Of a stretch of DNA of 64,000 bases, positions 37,755 through 49,799 are shown one piece after another (the first letter of the stretch is position 1; each line of letters starts with the position of its first letter). The notes beneath the pieces were generated by a model. That model made no database searches. It worked only from the letters and a program-made list of their open reading frames with translations, and was not told the DNA's origin. The stretch comes from Diogma glabrata. Its lineage: Eukaryota; Arthropoda; Insecta; Diptera; Cylindrotomidae. The DNA lies in NCBI GenBank assembly GCA_963693315.1, contig OY856188.1, positions 244,881,926 to 244,945,925 of the forward strand, read 5' to 3'. Position numbers and translations under genes: made by a program.

Positions 37755-39045
37755 TTATAGTTACTTGGCCTTACTTAGACTGTGGCAATGTACATGCTAA
37801 CCTCAACTCAATAAAGTGGTTATATTTTGATTACGTAAATTTGTCTACTTAATTGTAAAAGAAAATGACGTAAATTACACAAAAAAAACTATTCTCGAAC
37901 GTAGACATTCGCGATGCACAAAAATTGACAAGATTTCCACAATTAATCTGATAACAAAAAAAAACAGACCGAGCAAATATGGCGCTCGCAACGACACAAA
38001 CACATAAATAATTTTTTTTGATTTTGGTTCACTGACACTAAATCGGTAAATTGGAACCCCACGAATTGATATTAATGTAAACTACCAAAAATTTGACTAA
38101 TTAATTTTATACGCAATATCACGAATTTAATACAAAAAATATTTGCTAATCTCGACATTCAAAATGTAACATTTTACAAAATCACAACTTGTCAACTTCG
38201 ACAACACAGGCAGATCGAAAAATCAATGCCAAACTAGAGAGTTTACTGTTTTTGTGTTTGCGTCACAAACCAATGTACTTGTTTGTTCTAATTTAGATTT
38301 TAGACTATTCGAACGCCACGAACATATAAAATTTTTCTAAATTTGCCTAATTGAATTGCACTAATAAAATCAATCGAACTAATTTGAACTAACAAAATTA
38401 TCTTTAATTAAAATTTTTGCTAACTAAATAAAAAAATTGAACTAATTGAACTTTTTTTAAGCTAATTGATTTATTTAAAAATTGTACTACTTAAATTTAA
38501 TAAGAAAAGACGTGAATTCAAAAATAGATTCATACATTTTCGATATTCACGAGAAAAAAATTGACACAAGACTGCGAGCCACTACATGTCTTCAACCACG
38601 TATTTATAGGCTAAAGTCACGTCGTTTTTACACCTCAACAAACCGATAAACGCGATAATTCTGTTTATTGGATATTAACTTTCGTTATATCTTGTACTAA
38701 AATTGGAGAATAATTATAAACAGAAACATGGATTATGAAACGAATGTAGGACATCTACATGGAAATAGTGCAAGCAATTGTACAACGGTTCCATGCTAAT
38801 TTTATAGTGATAAACAATCACAAACTGAATAAAGGAAATTACATTTGGAAATATCACACAACTGTTTCAGGACAATAATTCTTTTAACGGTAACTATAGT
38901 AGCTGATCACTATGGATTGAGTATAAGAAACCATGTGTAAAGGAAAAATAAATACAACCATGAAAATTTCTGCCAAGGCAAATTAGATGTGTGTGGGACA
39001 GTGGTTTCAAATTTCAATTACGGAGTTTGAATTACCCTTTATATC
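37755..39045. other. Non-coding interior of FB-B
   Basis: AT-rich, with no gene recognised. Several 'gaattgaac' and 'aattgaact'-type words repeat near 38,340-38,480. Confidence 0.4.
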
Positions 39046-39195
39046 AAATGATTACTCCAGAAGATGGCCTAACAAGCTGAAATATATGTAGAGTAACAGT
39101 AAAATTATAAAAAAACTTTGTTTTCTTTAATTTTTATTAAACTTATTAAATAAGTTATTTGCGTAAAGTAACACGAGATTGACATTATATTTAAT

Positions 39196-39230
39196 AATTA
39201 CATTACATTACATTACATTACATTACATTA
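39196..39230 (+). repeat. (ATTAC)n microsatellite
   Basis: About seven repeats of ATTAC/ACATT lie exactly between the FB-B right TIR end (TAATTACA) and the target duplication. Confidence 0.9.
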
Positions 39231-39479
39231 AATTCATATTGCTTTCCAAATTCCAAAAATATTGTAAAAATTAAATAAAATCAAACTTTTCGAAATTCCA
39301 AAAATATTCCAAAAATTAGAATAAAATCAAATATTTAAGCTTTTTCTAAATTCCAATAATATTCCAAAAATTCTTAAAAATTCAAACTTTTCCAAAATTC
39401 TAAAAATTATTACAAAATCAATAATACAAACTTTTTTCAAAATTCCAAAAATATTTCAAAAACTATAACAAATTCAAAA

Positions 39480-40310
39480 ATTTCCATGTCCAATTTCATT
39501 TTCAATTACATTTACGTCATAAAAACTGCTACATTTTTTTTTTCCAAAAAATTGGCTAAAAAAATAAATGATATTATTTTTTGACACACTTGACACTATT
39601 TTTTTGACAAACTTATAATGCCATAATTCTCTATAATAATAATAAAATTTCATGTCAAACAAATTATTGATTTTATTTTTTTCCAAAAAATTGGGTAAAA
39701 AAGTAAATAAAAATCTTTCTTTTGACACGCTTGACAACTTTTTTTGACAAACTGATAATGCCATAATTCTCAATAATAATAATAAAATTTCATTTCAATC
39801 AAATAAATAATTTAATTTTTTTCCAAAAAATTGGGTAAAAAAATAAATAAAATCTTTCTTTTGACACACTTGACAAAATTTTTTTGACAAACTTATAATT
39901 CTCAATAATAATAATAATGAAGTTTCATTTGAAACAAATAATTAATTCAATTTTTTTCCAAAAAAACTAAATAAAAATCTTTCTTTTGACACGCTTGACA
40001 ACTTTTTTTGACAAACTGATAATGCCATAATTCTCAATAATAATAATAAAATTTCATTTCAATCAAATAAATAATTTAATTTTTTTCCAAAAAATTGGGT
40101 AAAAAAATAAATAAAATCTTTCTTTTGACACACTTGACAACATTTTTTTGACAAACTTACAATGCCATAATTCTCAATAATAATAATAAAAATTCATTTC
40201 AAACAAATAATTACTTTTATTTTTTTTCAAAAATTGGGTAAAAAAATAAATAAAAATCTTTCTTTTGACACACTTGACAACATTTTTTGACAAACTTATA
40301 ATGCAATAAT
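39480..40310 (+). repeat. Roughly 125-bp tandem array in the left arm of FB-A
   Basis: About six units carry TTTTTTCCAAAAAATTGG, AAATCTTTCTTTTGACAC(A/G)C, TTGACAA-(A/C)TTTTTTTGACAAAC, ATAATGCCATAATTCTC and AATAATAATAAAATTTCAT. The right arm (41,160-41,450) holds about two units in reverse orientation, so copy number has changed in one arm only. Confidence 0.9.
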
Positions 40311-42219
40311 CTAGTTTTTGATCTCAAATACCAAATTCAATGTTCCTACTCGTAATCACTTAAAATGAAAGTTTTTTAAGCAAAAAATATGCAAATTCCC
40401 TTGTTTTGACACACTTGACGATTTTTTTGACACACTTCCGGTACAGTTATCGAACAGATCGTCCTTTCGGCTCTTTCCATTGAGTAAACCTATTTTTAGA
40501 AAAAACATTTTTGAAATCCGTCCTGCGGTTTTCTAGATTTCGTAGGTTGTGACGGCCGGCCGACCGGCAGACAGACATACATTTTTGTTTTTTTGCTTTG
40601 TTAGAATCAGTAGGTCCTAAAACGTCGAGAAATGCCAAAAAAGTGGGGGTAAGAATTTCACTTTCGGCTCATGTATGTAATACTTAGGTCTTTCAGACCG
40701 AAGTAAATATTGGATCACTGTTTCGAACATATATCCAAACGTCTTATTCTCGCTATTACTTCGGTCTGAAAGACCTAAGCATGTATTACATTCATGAGCA
40801 AAAAGTGCAATTCTTACCCCCACTTTTTTGACGTTTCACGACGTTTTAGGACCTACTAATTCTAAACAAGCAAAAAAATGTATGTCTGTCTGCCGGCCGT
40901 CCGTCCGGCCGTCATTACCTACGCTGCAAAGAAAACCGCTGGAGGGATTTCAATTTTTTTATTACAAAAATAGGTATACTCAAGGGACAGGTCCGAAAGG
41001 ACGCTGTGTTCGATAACTGTACCGGAAGTGTGTCAAAAAAATCATTAAGTGTGTCAAAAACAGCAAATTTTCATATTTTTGGGTTAAAAAACGTTCAATT
41101 TAAGTGATTACGAGTAGGAACATTGAATTTGGAGAAATCTTGATGGTAGGGATTGGTATTTAAGATCAAAAACTAGATTTTTGCATTATAAGTTTGTCAA
41201 AAAAATGTTGTCAAGTGTGTCAAAAGAAAGATTTTTATTTACATTTTTACCCAATTTTTTGAAAAAAAAAAAAAATAGAATTAATAATTTGTATGAAATG
41301 AAATTTCATTATTACTATACAGAATTATGGCATTATAAGTTTGTCAAAAAAATAATGTCAAGTGTGTTAAAAAATGATTTCATTTATTTTTTTTAGCCAA
41401 TTTTTTGGAAAAAAAAATGTAGCTGTTTTTATGACGTAAATGTAATTGAAAATGAAATTGGACATGGAAATTTTTGAATTTGTTATAGTTTTTGAAATAT
41501 TTTTGGAATTTTGAAAAAGTTTGTATTTTTGATTTTGTAATAATTTTTGCAATATTTTTAGAATTTCGGAAAAAGTTTTAATTTTTGATTTTCTAAGAAT
41601 TTTTGGAATATTTTTAGAATTTTGAAAAATTTTTAATATTTGATTTATTATAATTTTTGGAATTTTGAAAAAATTTTCAATTTTTGATTTTGTAATGATT
41701 TTTGCAATATTTTTAGAATTTTGGAAAAGTTTGAATTTCTAAGAATTTTTGGAATATTATTGGAATTTAGAAAAAGTTCAAATATTTGATTTTATTCTAA
41801 TTTTTGGAATATTTTTGGAATTTTGAAAAAGTTTGATTTTAGTTAATTTTTACAATATTTTGGGAATTTTGAAAGAAATATGAATTTGTGATTTTGTAAT
41901 ATTTTCTCGAAACGCTAGATGGAGAAGTTTTTGAGTAGTTTGCTGAGTGTATCATCTTTTCACTAAATTATGTTAATTTATGATCTGTTATAATTTTCCG
42001 GCAACGTATTGATGTTTCGTGTTAGTATTGTAATAAATTTCTAAACAGAGATAAAAAAATACTTGTACTTTAACAAAGAGTGATGTTTGATATACATCGC
42101 TGCCCAAAACTAAAAACCATGTCCTCATAAAAGTTTTTTGCCGAAAACTATATCAAAATCCTTAACCCAGACCGAAGTCTTGATATCTCAGAGCTGTGAG
42201 ATTTCAGCTCCTACATATA

Positions 42220-44165
42220 TTTTTTTGTTCAATTTCCTTTCGTTCAGCAGATTATTTGTAAGTGTAAAGACCCTCAATTTGCCAAGGCTTATGAATTATG
42301 ATACTTGTGCAATTGAATACATTAAAATTGTTTTAAGGCCAAAATAAGAAGAAAAACATTGAACAAAGTTTTTTATCCTTATCTGTTGTATCATCATCGT
42401 TTATCATCGATTGTCCTCATTCCAAACTTTTAATTTCTTATCATGTTTTTTCCATAACGGAAAGTGAAAATCTTGAACCAGTTAAACGAAAAGAAAATTT
42501 GAATAATCATTTGTTTAGTGATTTTGTAGAAATGGCAAAATAATGAATTGGTTTTGTCCGATAAGTAAAGAAGAGTTAAGACAATTTAATTTATTGAACA
42601 AAAAGCTTAAAGGATTTTTTTTTCTTGTATTTGAATTTTTTTTTTTGGTATTCTGATGAATCGATACAAATTTATTTGAAATAAGTTGAATTTCAATGAG
42701 ATGAGACTCTTGTGAATTCTTTTTTAAAATGTCAGAAAATAAATAAATTTTTCAATTTTATCTGTATCAGTAAAGGTGTCAAGAAAAAGATATATCTTAA
42801 ATAAATTTTATTCTTTTAAAGAATTTATGGATTATTTAAAATATATAAATCAATTTACAAAATAGAGCTCGGCAGAAGTATCGGACATTTGAGTTTCATA
42901 GATTTGTTTAAAAATTAAAATAATCAAATTATACAAATTTTCTTTCTTCACCGTTTCGTGCTGAGTGAGGCCTAAATTTTTTTTTCACATAACAGGAAGT
43001 ATTTCAGAATTTATCTATTAATTTTATTTTATGTCAAACATTTTCTTATATATTCGTTGAGTATTATTGTAGATGTTGTCATCGTACTGACAAAATGATT
43101 TATAAAATTTTCTGTTTCAATAAACAAATAAATTTTCTTTTATATATTTTCTATAGGATTTATTTAACCAACGATCATTAAAATAGAGGAACGATAATTT
43201 GTTTTATTGAACATTACTTGTAGTGATAAAAGCTAATCGGATAAATGTTAGTATGATTGATATGGGAGCGTAAAAGCTTTTATAATAAAAGCTCTGCAGT
43301 TTAAATCGTTTGAAGTATATCCGATATCTGTTCGAATACTCCTAAAACTCAAGACGCCTAATCAAATTCAACCATTTATAAATATGTTCCCCTAAATAAG
43401 TGAAGTTTATTAATTTTCGTTTAGAAGATCTTCCTTAAAACAAATCTATGCCACAAATTTCTATAAAAACATAATAAACATAATTTTGTCGTTCTTTTAT
43501 AACAAAAATTAGATGCGTGAAAATTCTCTTTGTTAATCTAAAATCCATTTTCCATTACTTATTTATTTTACGTTTTTGTATTTTTTTATACGATGTAAAC
43601 TTGTAATCCTCAAATCTACCCTCTTTGGATAAATTATAATATAATAATTTTTGTACAAATATGTATGAAAGTATATAAACATAATATTATGAAAAATCGT
43701 TTAGATATTCTAATTCACAATCACATCATTTTAAATCTATCTTAAAAGCTGTATAATCATATTGCTCTTCGATGATGATGATGATGATGACAGTAGGAAA
43801 AACATAGTAATTGCATAAAATATGTAATGCTATAAGAAATAAATGACTTATTTAATGCTGTCATTTTATTATACTTGTTTGAAGACATTGTTTTTATGAT
43901 TAAGAAAAAAATTGATGCAACTCTGTTGTAATTTATTTTGAATGGAGTTTCGTATATAATTTTAAAATTTGTTTGCTTTATCAATTGACCACTCGAGTGA
44001 GCAAATAGTATGTTTACCCCGCCTCACTCTCGTAACCTCAAAATTCATCACTATAGTATTCGTTAGAAATTTAGTATTTCTCTATTATAAATTTTTTCCA
44101 ATTTTCGAGTCATCGAAAATTGGAGTTGTGTGGTGAAATTAAACAAAAATATGTAATGCTACTTA
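42220..44165. other. AT-rich non-coding DNA
   Basis: No gene recognised; there is a (GAT)6 microsatellite at about 43,772-43,790. Confidence 0.45.
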
Positions 44166-44167
44166 AA

Positions 44168-44823
44168 TTAAGTGATCATTTCTCTAAGTTTGTATTGCTG
44201 AAGCCTCTTCGGAACGCAACTTTGCCGAAGGTTCACGCCTCCTTGAAGTGCCCTGTTTTAGTAATGAATGGAGTACAATAATTTCTGCAGAGCAATAATG
44301 GTAAACAATGGTCTAGTACATCGTTTCAAAGTTTATTGTCGAATTTTTTGTTCATCATGTTGGGACTGGGGTCTAAAGTTCACAGAGTAATTCTTAAGAG
44401 AGGATATATAGATCGGTCATCTCTGCCATACGAGCGTAAGTGAACAATCATCACTCAACATGGGATTCTCATCTGGAAGAGATTGCTTATGTTTTGCCAG
44501 CCGAGGTTCATGGTTCCACTCAATACTCATTGTATTATTTGTTGTCTGGTGAACATCCAATATTAGATGTAAACACCTATCAACTTATGAAATCCCATGA
44601 CATCCTCAATTAGATTGTCAGGAAAGAGATGGATCGTTCGCACCACCTGGCCTTACTCAGAAGTCGTGTTCAAGCAAATCCTAGATCTGCGTTTGAAAAA
44701 TCGCGACACAAATATAATCAGCGAACTAGTATAAGGATATTTTCACCTCAACAGCGTGTCTTCGTGCGGCAACATCATTTTATTAATGTAGCTAACACAT
44801 TTTTTGCCAAACTGGTACCTTAA
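44168..44823 (+). pseudogene. Ty3/gypsy integrase relic
   Basis: The first part (from about 44174) reads DHFSKFVLLKPLRNAT, then NNGKQ a little downstream. These match the start of the integrase catalytic core (D-x-FSK) and its second acidic motif region (SDNGxQ, here with Asp replaced by Asn). A second frame from 44443 reads HHSTWDSHLEEIAYVL, HGSTQYSLYYLLSGEHPIL and later RHKYNQRTSIRIFSPQQRVF before a stop at 44821. That is the post-catalytic region with the W-x-x-L and typical (S/T)xY(x)PxxLxxG segments and the C-terminal RYNxR-F-x-G-x-x-V-type domain. At least one frameshift and two stops (near 44,296 and at 44,611-44,613) interrupt it. No RT or LTR neighbours were found. Confidence 0.75.
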
Positions 44824-44884
44824 TTCATCACGGCAATAATTGAATCTATGAAATTTCAAATGATAAATGTTTTATTTTATTATT

Positions 44885-45030
44885 CCTATATGACTCAGTT
44901 GGTTGTAACGACACATTTCGTTTTTTTTAACAATTGAATCGTCTACATCAGCTGATACGCGCATAAACTAGGGATTTGAATAGGTGTCACTAATGAGTGT
45001 GAGTTCGAATCCTGGCACGAAACACACAAA
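44885..45030 (+). repeat. Possible tRNA-derived SINE remnant
   Basis: TGACTCAGTTGGTTGTAAC resembles a tRNA D-arm and A box. GAGTTCGAATCCTGGCACGA, about 110 bases on, resembles a B box and T loop. The spacing is too long for a tRNA gene and no cloverleaf forms. Confidence 0.3.
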
Positions 45031-45031
45031 C

Positions 45032-48000
45032 ATTTTTCTAAATAACGTTTTTCTAAGAGAAAATAAAAAATGATTTCTAATTGGAAAATTAAAGTGATTT
45101 CTTATATGTGCTTAAGCTTAATTGCTCATAAAAACTCCTCCAAGTATAAATTACTACTTTTACAACGACAAATCATCAATCAACATCAAAATCAAACTTA
45201 TTAGCCGTAAGTTTGTTTTTTTTAGTTAATATTTCTTTATATGAATTTCTTCTTTTAAATTGATAAACATTATAACTCGAATATGTTAGTTTAAATTTAA
45301 GAGGTGGATAGGAGATTTCAAATCTTGGACTCGTTAGGTGATATTTGGCTTCAATCTATACTCTTTAGTTTAACACTATCATTTGCTTGCTATAAACATT
45401 ATTGTGTATAAAGGCACGGTACACATACTCTTTCCAAAGACCTCCTCCCTTCCAATCGACTGTGTCAAAAAAATTGTTTATCCTTCTTTACTTCCACCCT
45501 TCACACCCATTTTCTTTTTATCTTATCTGTTTGTTCAATTTTTGCATAACCGATCTCAATGAAATAAAAGCAATTGTTTTTAGATTTGTTCTCGCTTTTA
45601 TGTTTTGGCATCAGATTTTTAAACTTTTCTAGAATTTCAAGACGATACGATTCATAGTTTACCAGATAATCAACGGCAAAAAACAAACGGATAAACAGAC
45701 AAGCATAAAAAATAATATTATGTTTTTTGTTAAATGAAGGAATAGGCCGGGAGGTAGCGGTGCAAATGAAAATATCATTTGAAGCCGGTTGATATTTATT
45801 TATTATAATTAATTAGCTCCAGCTGATGATAAATCTGGCGGTCAGCTGCCAAAGTAGTGGCGTTATTCAAAACATTATCAAAACATCGACCAATACCATC
45901 AAAGTGGGGGAAAGAATTTCACTTTTAGATAGAGAATGTAATACTTAGGCTTTTCAATTCGAAGTAATAAAAAGTCAAATAGTTTGATCGGGGATTCACA
46001 CATTTGTTTATACTCAACCTTTGTATGTTTATTACCACAGCTGAAGGTAGTACCCCCGATATACCTGCAGCTGATTCTTGCTTTTATACTTTTAATCAGT
46101 ATGAATTTCATCTGGCATCAATGACTTCACCATATCGCATTTTGATACAGATATATACGAGTAGCTGACCTATAATCCGCCATTCGCCAATCAGCTGATC
46201 ACTTTTTTTTCAATTATTATGGTGTAAACATGCATCATATAAATTTTGAAGTGGCATCAAATGACTTTTTGAATTCGTTTTTTTTACCAGTTTAAAACTC
46301 CCTTACAGCCACACCCCCCACTAGTCTGACGGCTGACTCTTATTTTCTACATCACAAATAATTATATTCTATCTATAAAAATTAAATTCAATCGGCATCA
46401 AAACACTAACAAAAATGCAACGCTGCCCCGGTCCAGAACTATCTAAAATATAAAAGTAAAAAAAAGAGTGATTTCAAAGCTTCTTTTCCTTTGAGCGTCC
46501 AATTTTGAGTTGATCCTAGAACGTATCGACATCTCTATAGATATTTTCTAACTTCTCCAATGTTTTAACAATGTGTAGGTGTTAACATGGTATGCAGGTG
46601 TTAACATGGTTTGTTCTTTCCTGTCCTGCCGACAGTATTTAAAATTAGATCTTAAAACTTCTTCTTCCCGAGAACTATAATTGCAAACCTTCTTAAGTGA
46701 GAGGGTTCGGTGACGGGAAGAGTCGTATGTAAATCTGCTTTACCATACTCGATACGGAGATTCACGTTTGGTAAATCCTCAGAAGGTACTCAGTTAACAG
46801 GGATATTTAATAATTTAATTTTAACTTCGGATAACTCTCAATGTTTAAAATCGCGTAACCCGCGCTCACTTAATATCGATTTGAGTAGTTAGTTTAAAAA
46901 TACCCAGAGAATAGTACTTTAACGATTCCAAACTATCGTTGACGAAACGCATGGCTTCTCTGATTTCAGGAGGTGGCACCTGACACCGAATTCTGTAAAC
47001 TGATTTTGTTGTAACACGCGGAACCGTTCTAGAGTAAACCTTTTTTAGCGGTTTTAGCTGGGTTTCACGTAAACAACAACCAAACAAAATTACGAGTTAA
47101 TTTTAATAAAGTTCTAATTACCTCTATGGTCAACAAACAAAAACAATTGGAGACGCTGACGCTGACGCAAAGACTGATCTTACTACCAATCCTGGAGGAC
47201 TAGTGTTATAGAAATATATAGTGAGCTTATATCCATTACATATGAAAGTTTAATATACCAAGTTTCATCAAGATCGGTTATCAGTGTTTGAGGTTTTTAA
47301 TGTTTTGAAATAGGTGTTGGATAGATATCTTACTGCTTTGTCCAACAGAGGTCAAAAACTATTTAGCTCCTTGCTATACATAAATTTACGTTTTGCCGCA
47401 GGGTAAAATATTTAACAAGATGCGTTTGCGTTGTGTTATACTGAACTATTGCTAAACACTACAAAATTTGTATATATCATGTTTGATTAAAATTGAAAGT
47501 CAGGATTAAAAGTTATTGAAATTTAAAATAAACAGTTGCTCTGGAGATCCCTCCTCCGCCACGTTCAATTTTGAAACAAATCCAAATCTTCCAGTTTCAA
47601 GTGAAAATAGGGACCATACGTTACATTAAGCTCCTACATGCAATTAATGTCTGCATGTGAATAGGAACTGCTTCTTGAATAAATTTTGAGCACCGGCAGG
47701 ATATTGGAGAATTTCAATGGCTGGAAGACTTGTAGACGCCACTATAGTTTGGCATTTGTTATTAATTATCATTCAACATTAAATAAAATAAAATAAAATT
47801 TCTTAAATTCAATAATCGAGGTAACTTCACTTATATCCAAAAATAATGTTTTTTTTAAATTTTATCAAAATTCTTACAAAATACAACTATAACCAAATAG
47901 CTTGGTAGCCATATTAAATCTATTTAATTATTATTTATTTGTTCCGTTCAAAATTTACAACAAAACTCCTCTTTTTTGTTTAAGATTTTACCATAATATA

Positions 48001-48500
48001 TACATTAAGCCAGAACTACGATGCAACTAAATTTAATTTAATTTATTCGATTTTCCAAATCATGACACAAAACCGCAAATACATCACATTTATTTGTTGT
48101 AAGTTCGTTGTTATCATTCCTAATGACTGTAGATCTTGGATCAAAACAATCTTTTTTTGAGCAGAGAAATTCGTTGAGATAGCTGGTTTTGAAATAACTA
48201 CAAAAGAAGGTGAATTCTGAGCCTGCTGTTATATGATCCCATTTTTCTCTGCACACGTTGTTACGAAGCTCCGTAATTTAGAGTCACACTACTTTCTCAC
48301 ACGTACTAAATTTATAATATCAAGAGCTTTTGAAGTTATTTTTACCCTTTTCAAACATAATTTTTTTCATTCAATTCATAATCATCTCTTACAATATTTT
48401 TTTTTCTCAAATTTGTTCCGAAACCGCTCTGCAAACTCCTTAGTGGGTACAATAATTAACGAAACAATTCCCAAGAAACAAACTTATCGTTTTGTTATTG
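45032..48500. other. Non-coding DNA with dispersed repeat fragments
   Basis: 45,901-45,968 is a copy of the FB-A centre (AAGTGGGGG-AAGAATTTCACTTT...ATGTAATACTTAGG). No gene is recognised; the frames near 46,710-47,087 and 48,038-48,529 have no visible domain. Confidence 0.4.
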
Positions 48501-48523
48501 TTTACAAACGGCCGTTAATTTTA

Positions 48524-48697
48524 CTATAAATAAGAGCCGATAGATGTCGTCTGTCTCTTAGTCGAATTTTATTATCCGATTGGCTTTTTTGACGTCTGCG
48601 GACATTGATTTTTTTGGGAGTGATGTGATAGTCAATGGCGGGACAAAAACAAATGGTAATTAGAAACAAAACCAAAAATCTGTTAAATTAAGGTTCA
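48524..48697 (+). promoter_or_regulatory. Candidate core promoter and short first exon
   Basis: CTATAAATAAGAG at 48524-48536 is a good TATA box. About 30 bases downstream CTTAGTC could act as an initiator. The first ATG with a reasonable context (TCAATGGCG, 48635) reads MAGQKQ and then ATG|GTAATT, which could be a donor. Read through, the frame ends after 18 codons. No acceptor or second exon was identified. Confidence 0.22.
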
Positions 48698-49124
48698 TAA
48701 TCAAGATCATTTTAATTCACTACTGCATGCCAAGTTTCTTAATTTATTATCAGTGTCGTTTAGTGTAAATCAAGTGTGAAATAATAAATTAATCGTATCA
48801 AAGGTCGAGTTCAAGGTTAGGGAATTTGTGTATTAGCAATATCTTTTTTGTTACGATTTATTGAAGTGTATCGCCCAGTAACGATAAACTCATGTAATTA
48901 TCTATGGTAAATTCGTTTATTATCCGCATCACGGAAATTCATGCCATATGAGAATCAATTTTCGGTGTTTTCCTGTGACGATTGTAATAGTTACCATATA
49001 CATGAACGGAATTATTTCTACTAAACGTTATAATCTGAATTAGTCATACTATCTGTTAATACTTAGAAATAAAAAGAAAGAAATAACAAAAATAAAAAAA
49101 TAATGTACATGTTGTATACGTCCT

Positions 49125-49385
49125 TAAATCAAAATCAAAGAAAATGTGTGAATGTTCTAGTCTTAATGAATGCAAAGTCTTAGTTCTTGTCATTAGTACA
49201 ATTAATTAAATCAAAGATCAAAAGAAAAATATATGTGAATGTTCTAGTGCTTAAGTAAAGTTTTGTTCTTTTCATTAGTACAACTAATTAAATCAAAATC
49301 AAAAACAAAAAAATATATGTGAATGTTCTAGTGCTTAAGCAAAGTTTTTGTTCTTGTCATTAGTACAATTAAATTAAATAAAATT
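49125..49385 (+). repeat. Roughly 85-bp tandem array, three units
   Basis: Each unit contains AAATCAAA(A/G)ATCAAA, TGTGAATGTTCTAGT, TTAA(T/G)-AA...AAAGT, TTGTTCTT(G/T)TCATTAGTAC and AA(T/C)TAATTAAAT. The second and third units are closest to each other. Confidence 0.85.
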
Positions 49386-49799
49386 AAGGAGTCATTAGGA
49401 AAATTATTGTTAAAACAACGAAAAAAAATAAACAAAAAAAAATTACGTATACTGTGTACATGTTTTGTTTACTATTTTCACTCACATTGTGCAACACGGT
49501 GTGCTAGGTCGACTACAACGTATATATGCATTACCGTTCCTATCCTATAATTTATGAGATATCCGAATTCTGCCACCTGTATACGTGCTAATTTTCAAGT
49601 ATACCAGGTAAAGATATATCCGCTCCCATTTACGTATGCATGATCACTAGTTTAAATTATAAAATACGGTGTATCCGCCAGCCAGTGTCGTGCCTGTTTA
49701 TATCAATTTTAATTCAAATACACCATCTTATGGCATTTCAACCATCGACAACTTTTGTATACATCTAATACCGCACGAACGGTGCTCCAATCGGTGCTC

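Larger units (their letters stand above)
34094..39229. mobile_element. FB-B: 5.1-kb inverted-repeat element inserted in FB-A
   Basis: The word AAATTCATATT occurs at 34083-34093 and again at 39230-39240, while the uninterrupted right arm of FB-A has it once. This gives an 11-bp (at least 9-bp) target duplication. The insert has TIRs: 34,094-34,290 is mirrored by 39,050-39,206, including CTTATTTAATAAG, ACAAAGTTTTTTATAATTTTAC and GGCCTAACAAGCT. The right end has a short deletion and an expanded ACATT microsatellite. A 9-11 bp duplication with long TIRs would fit Mutator-like elements, but no transposase is seen. Inside lie an element X copy, a long palindrome and filler. Confidence 0.75.
33751..42216. 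mobile_element. Foldback element FB-A, interrupted by FB-B
   Basis: The outer end GGGGCTGAAATCTCACAGCTC at about 33757 is mirrored by GAGCTGTGAGATTTCAGCTCC ending near 42211. The mirror continues inward through CAAGACTTCGGTCTGGGTTAAG, the block with CATGTCCTCATAAAAG and the block with TACACTCAGCAAACTAC. The left arm is cut at 34,093 and resumes at 39,230. It then runs to 40,706, where a 49-base loop (40,707-40,755) separates it from the right arm. Without the insertion the element is about 3.3 kb and almost wholly palindromic. Tandem repeats inside the arms, as here, are typical of FB and Galileo-type elements. No transposase frame is present. Confidence 0.8.

Noticed and set aside
39480..40310. 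CRISPR-like array
   Set aside because: Units are continuous 125-bp tandem repeats without unique spacers, in an insect-type foldback arm.
44885..45030. Possible tRNA gene
   Set aside because: The A- and B-box-like words are about 110 bases apart and no acceptor stem forms; at most a SINE relic.
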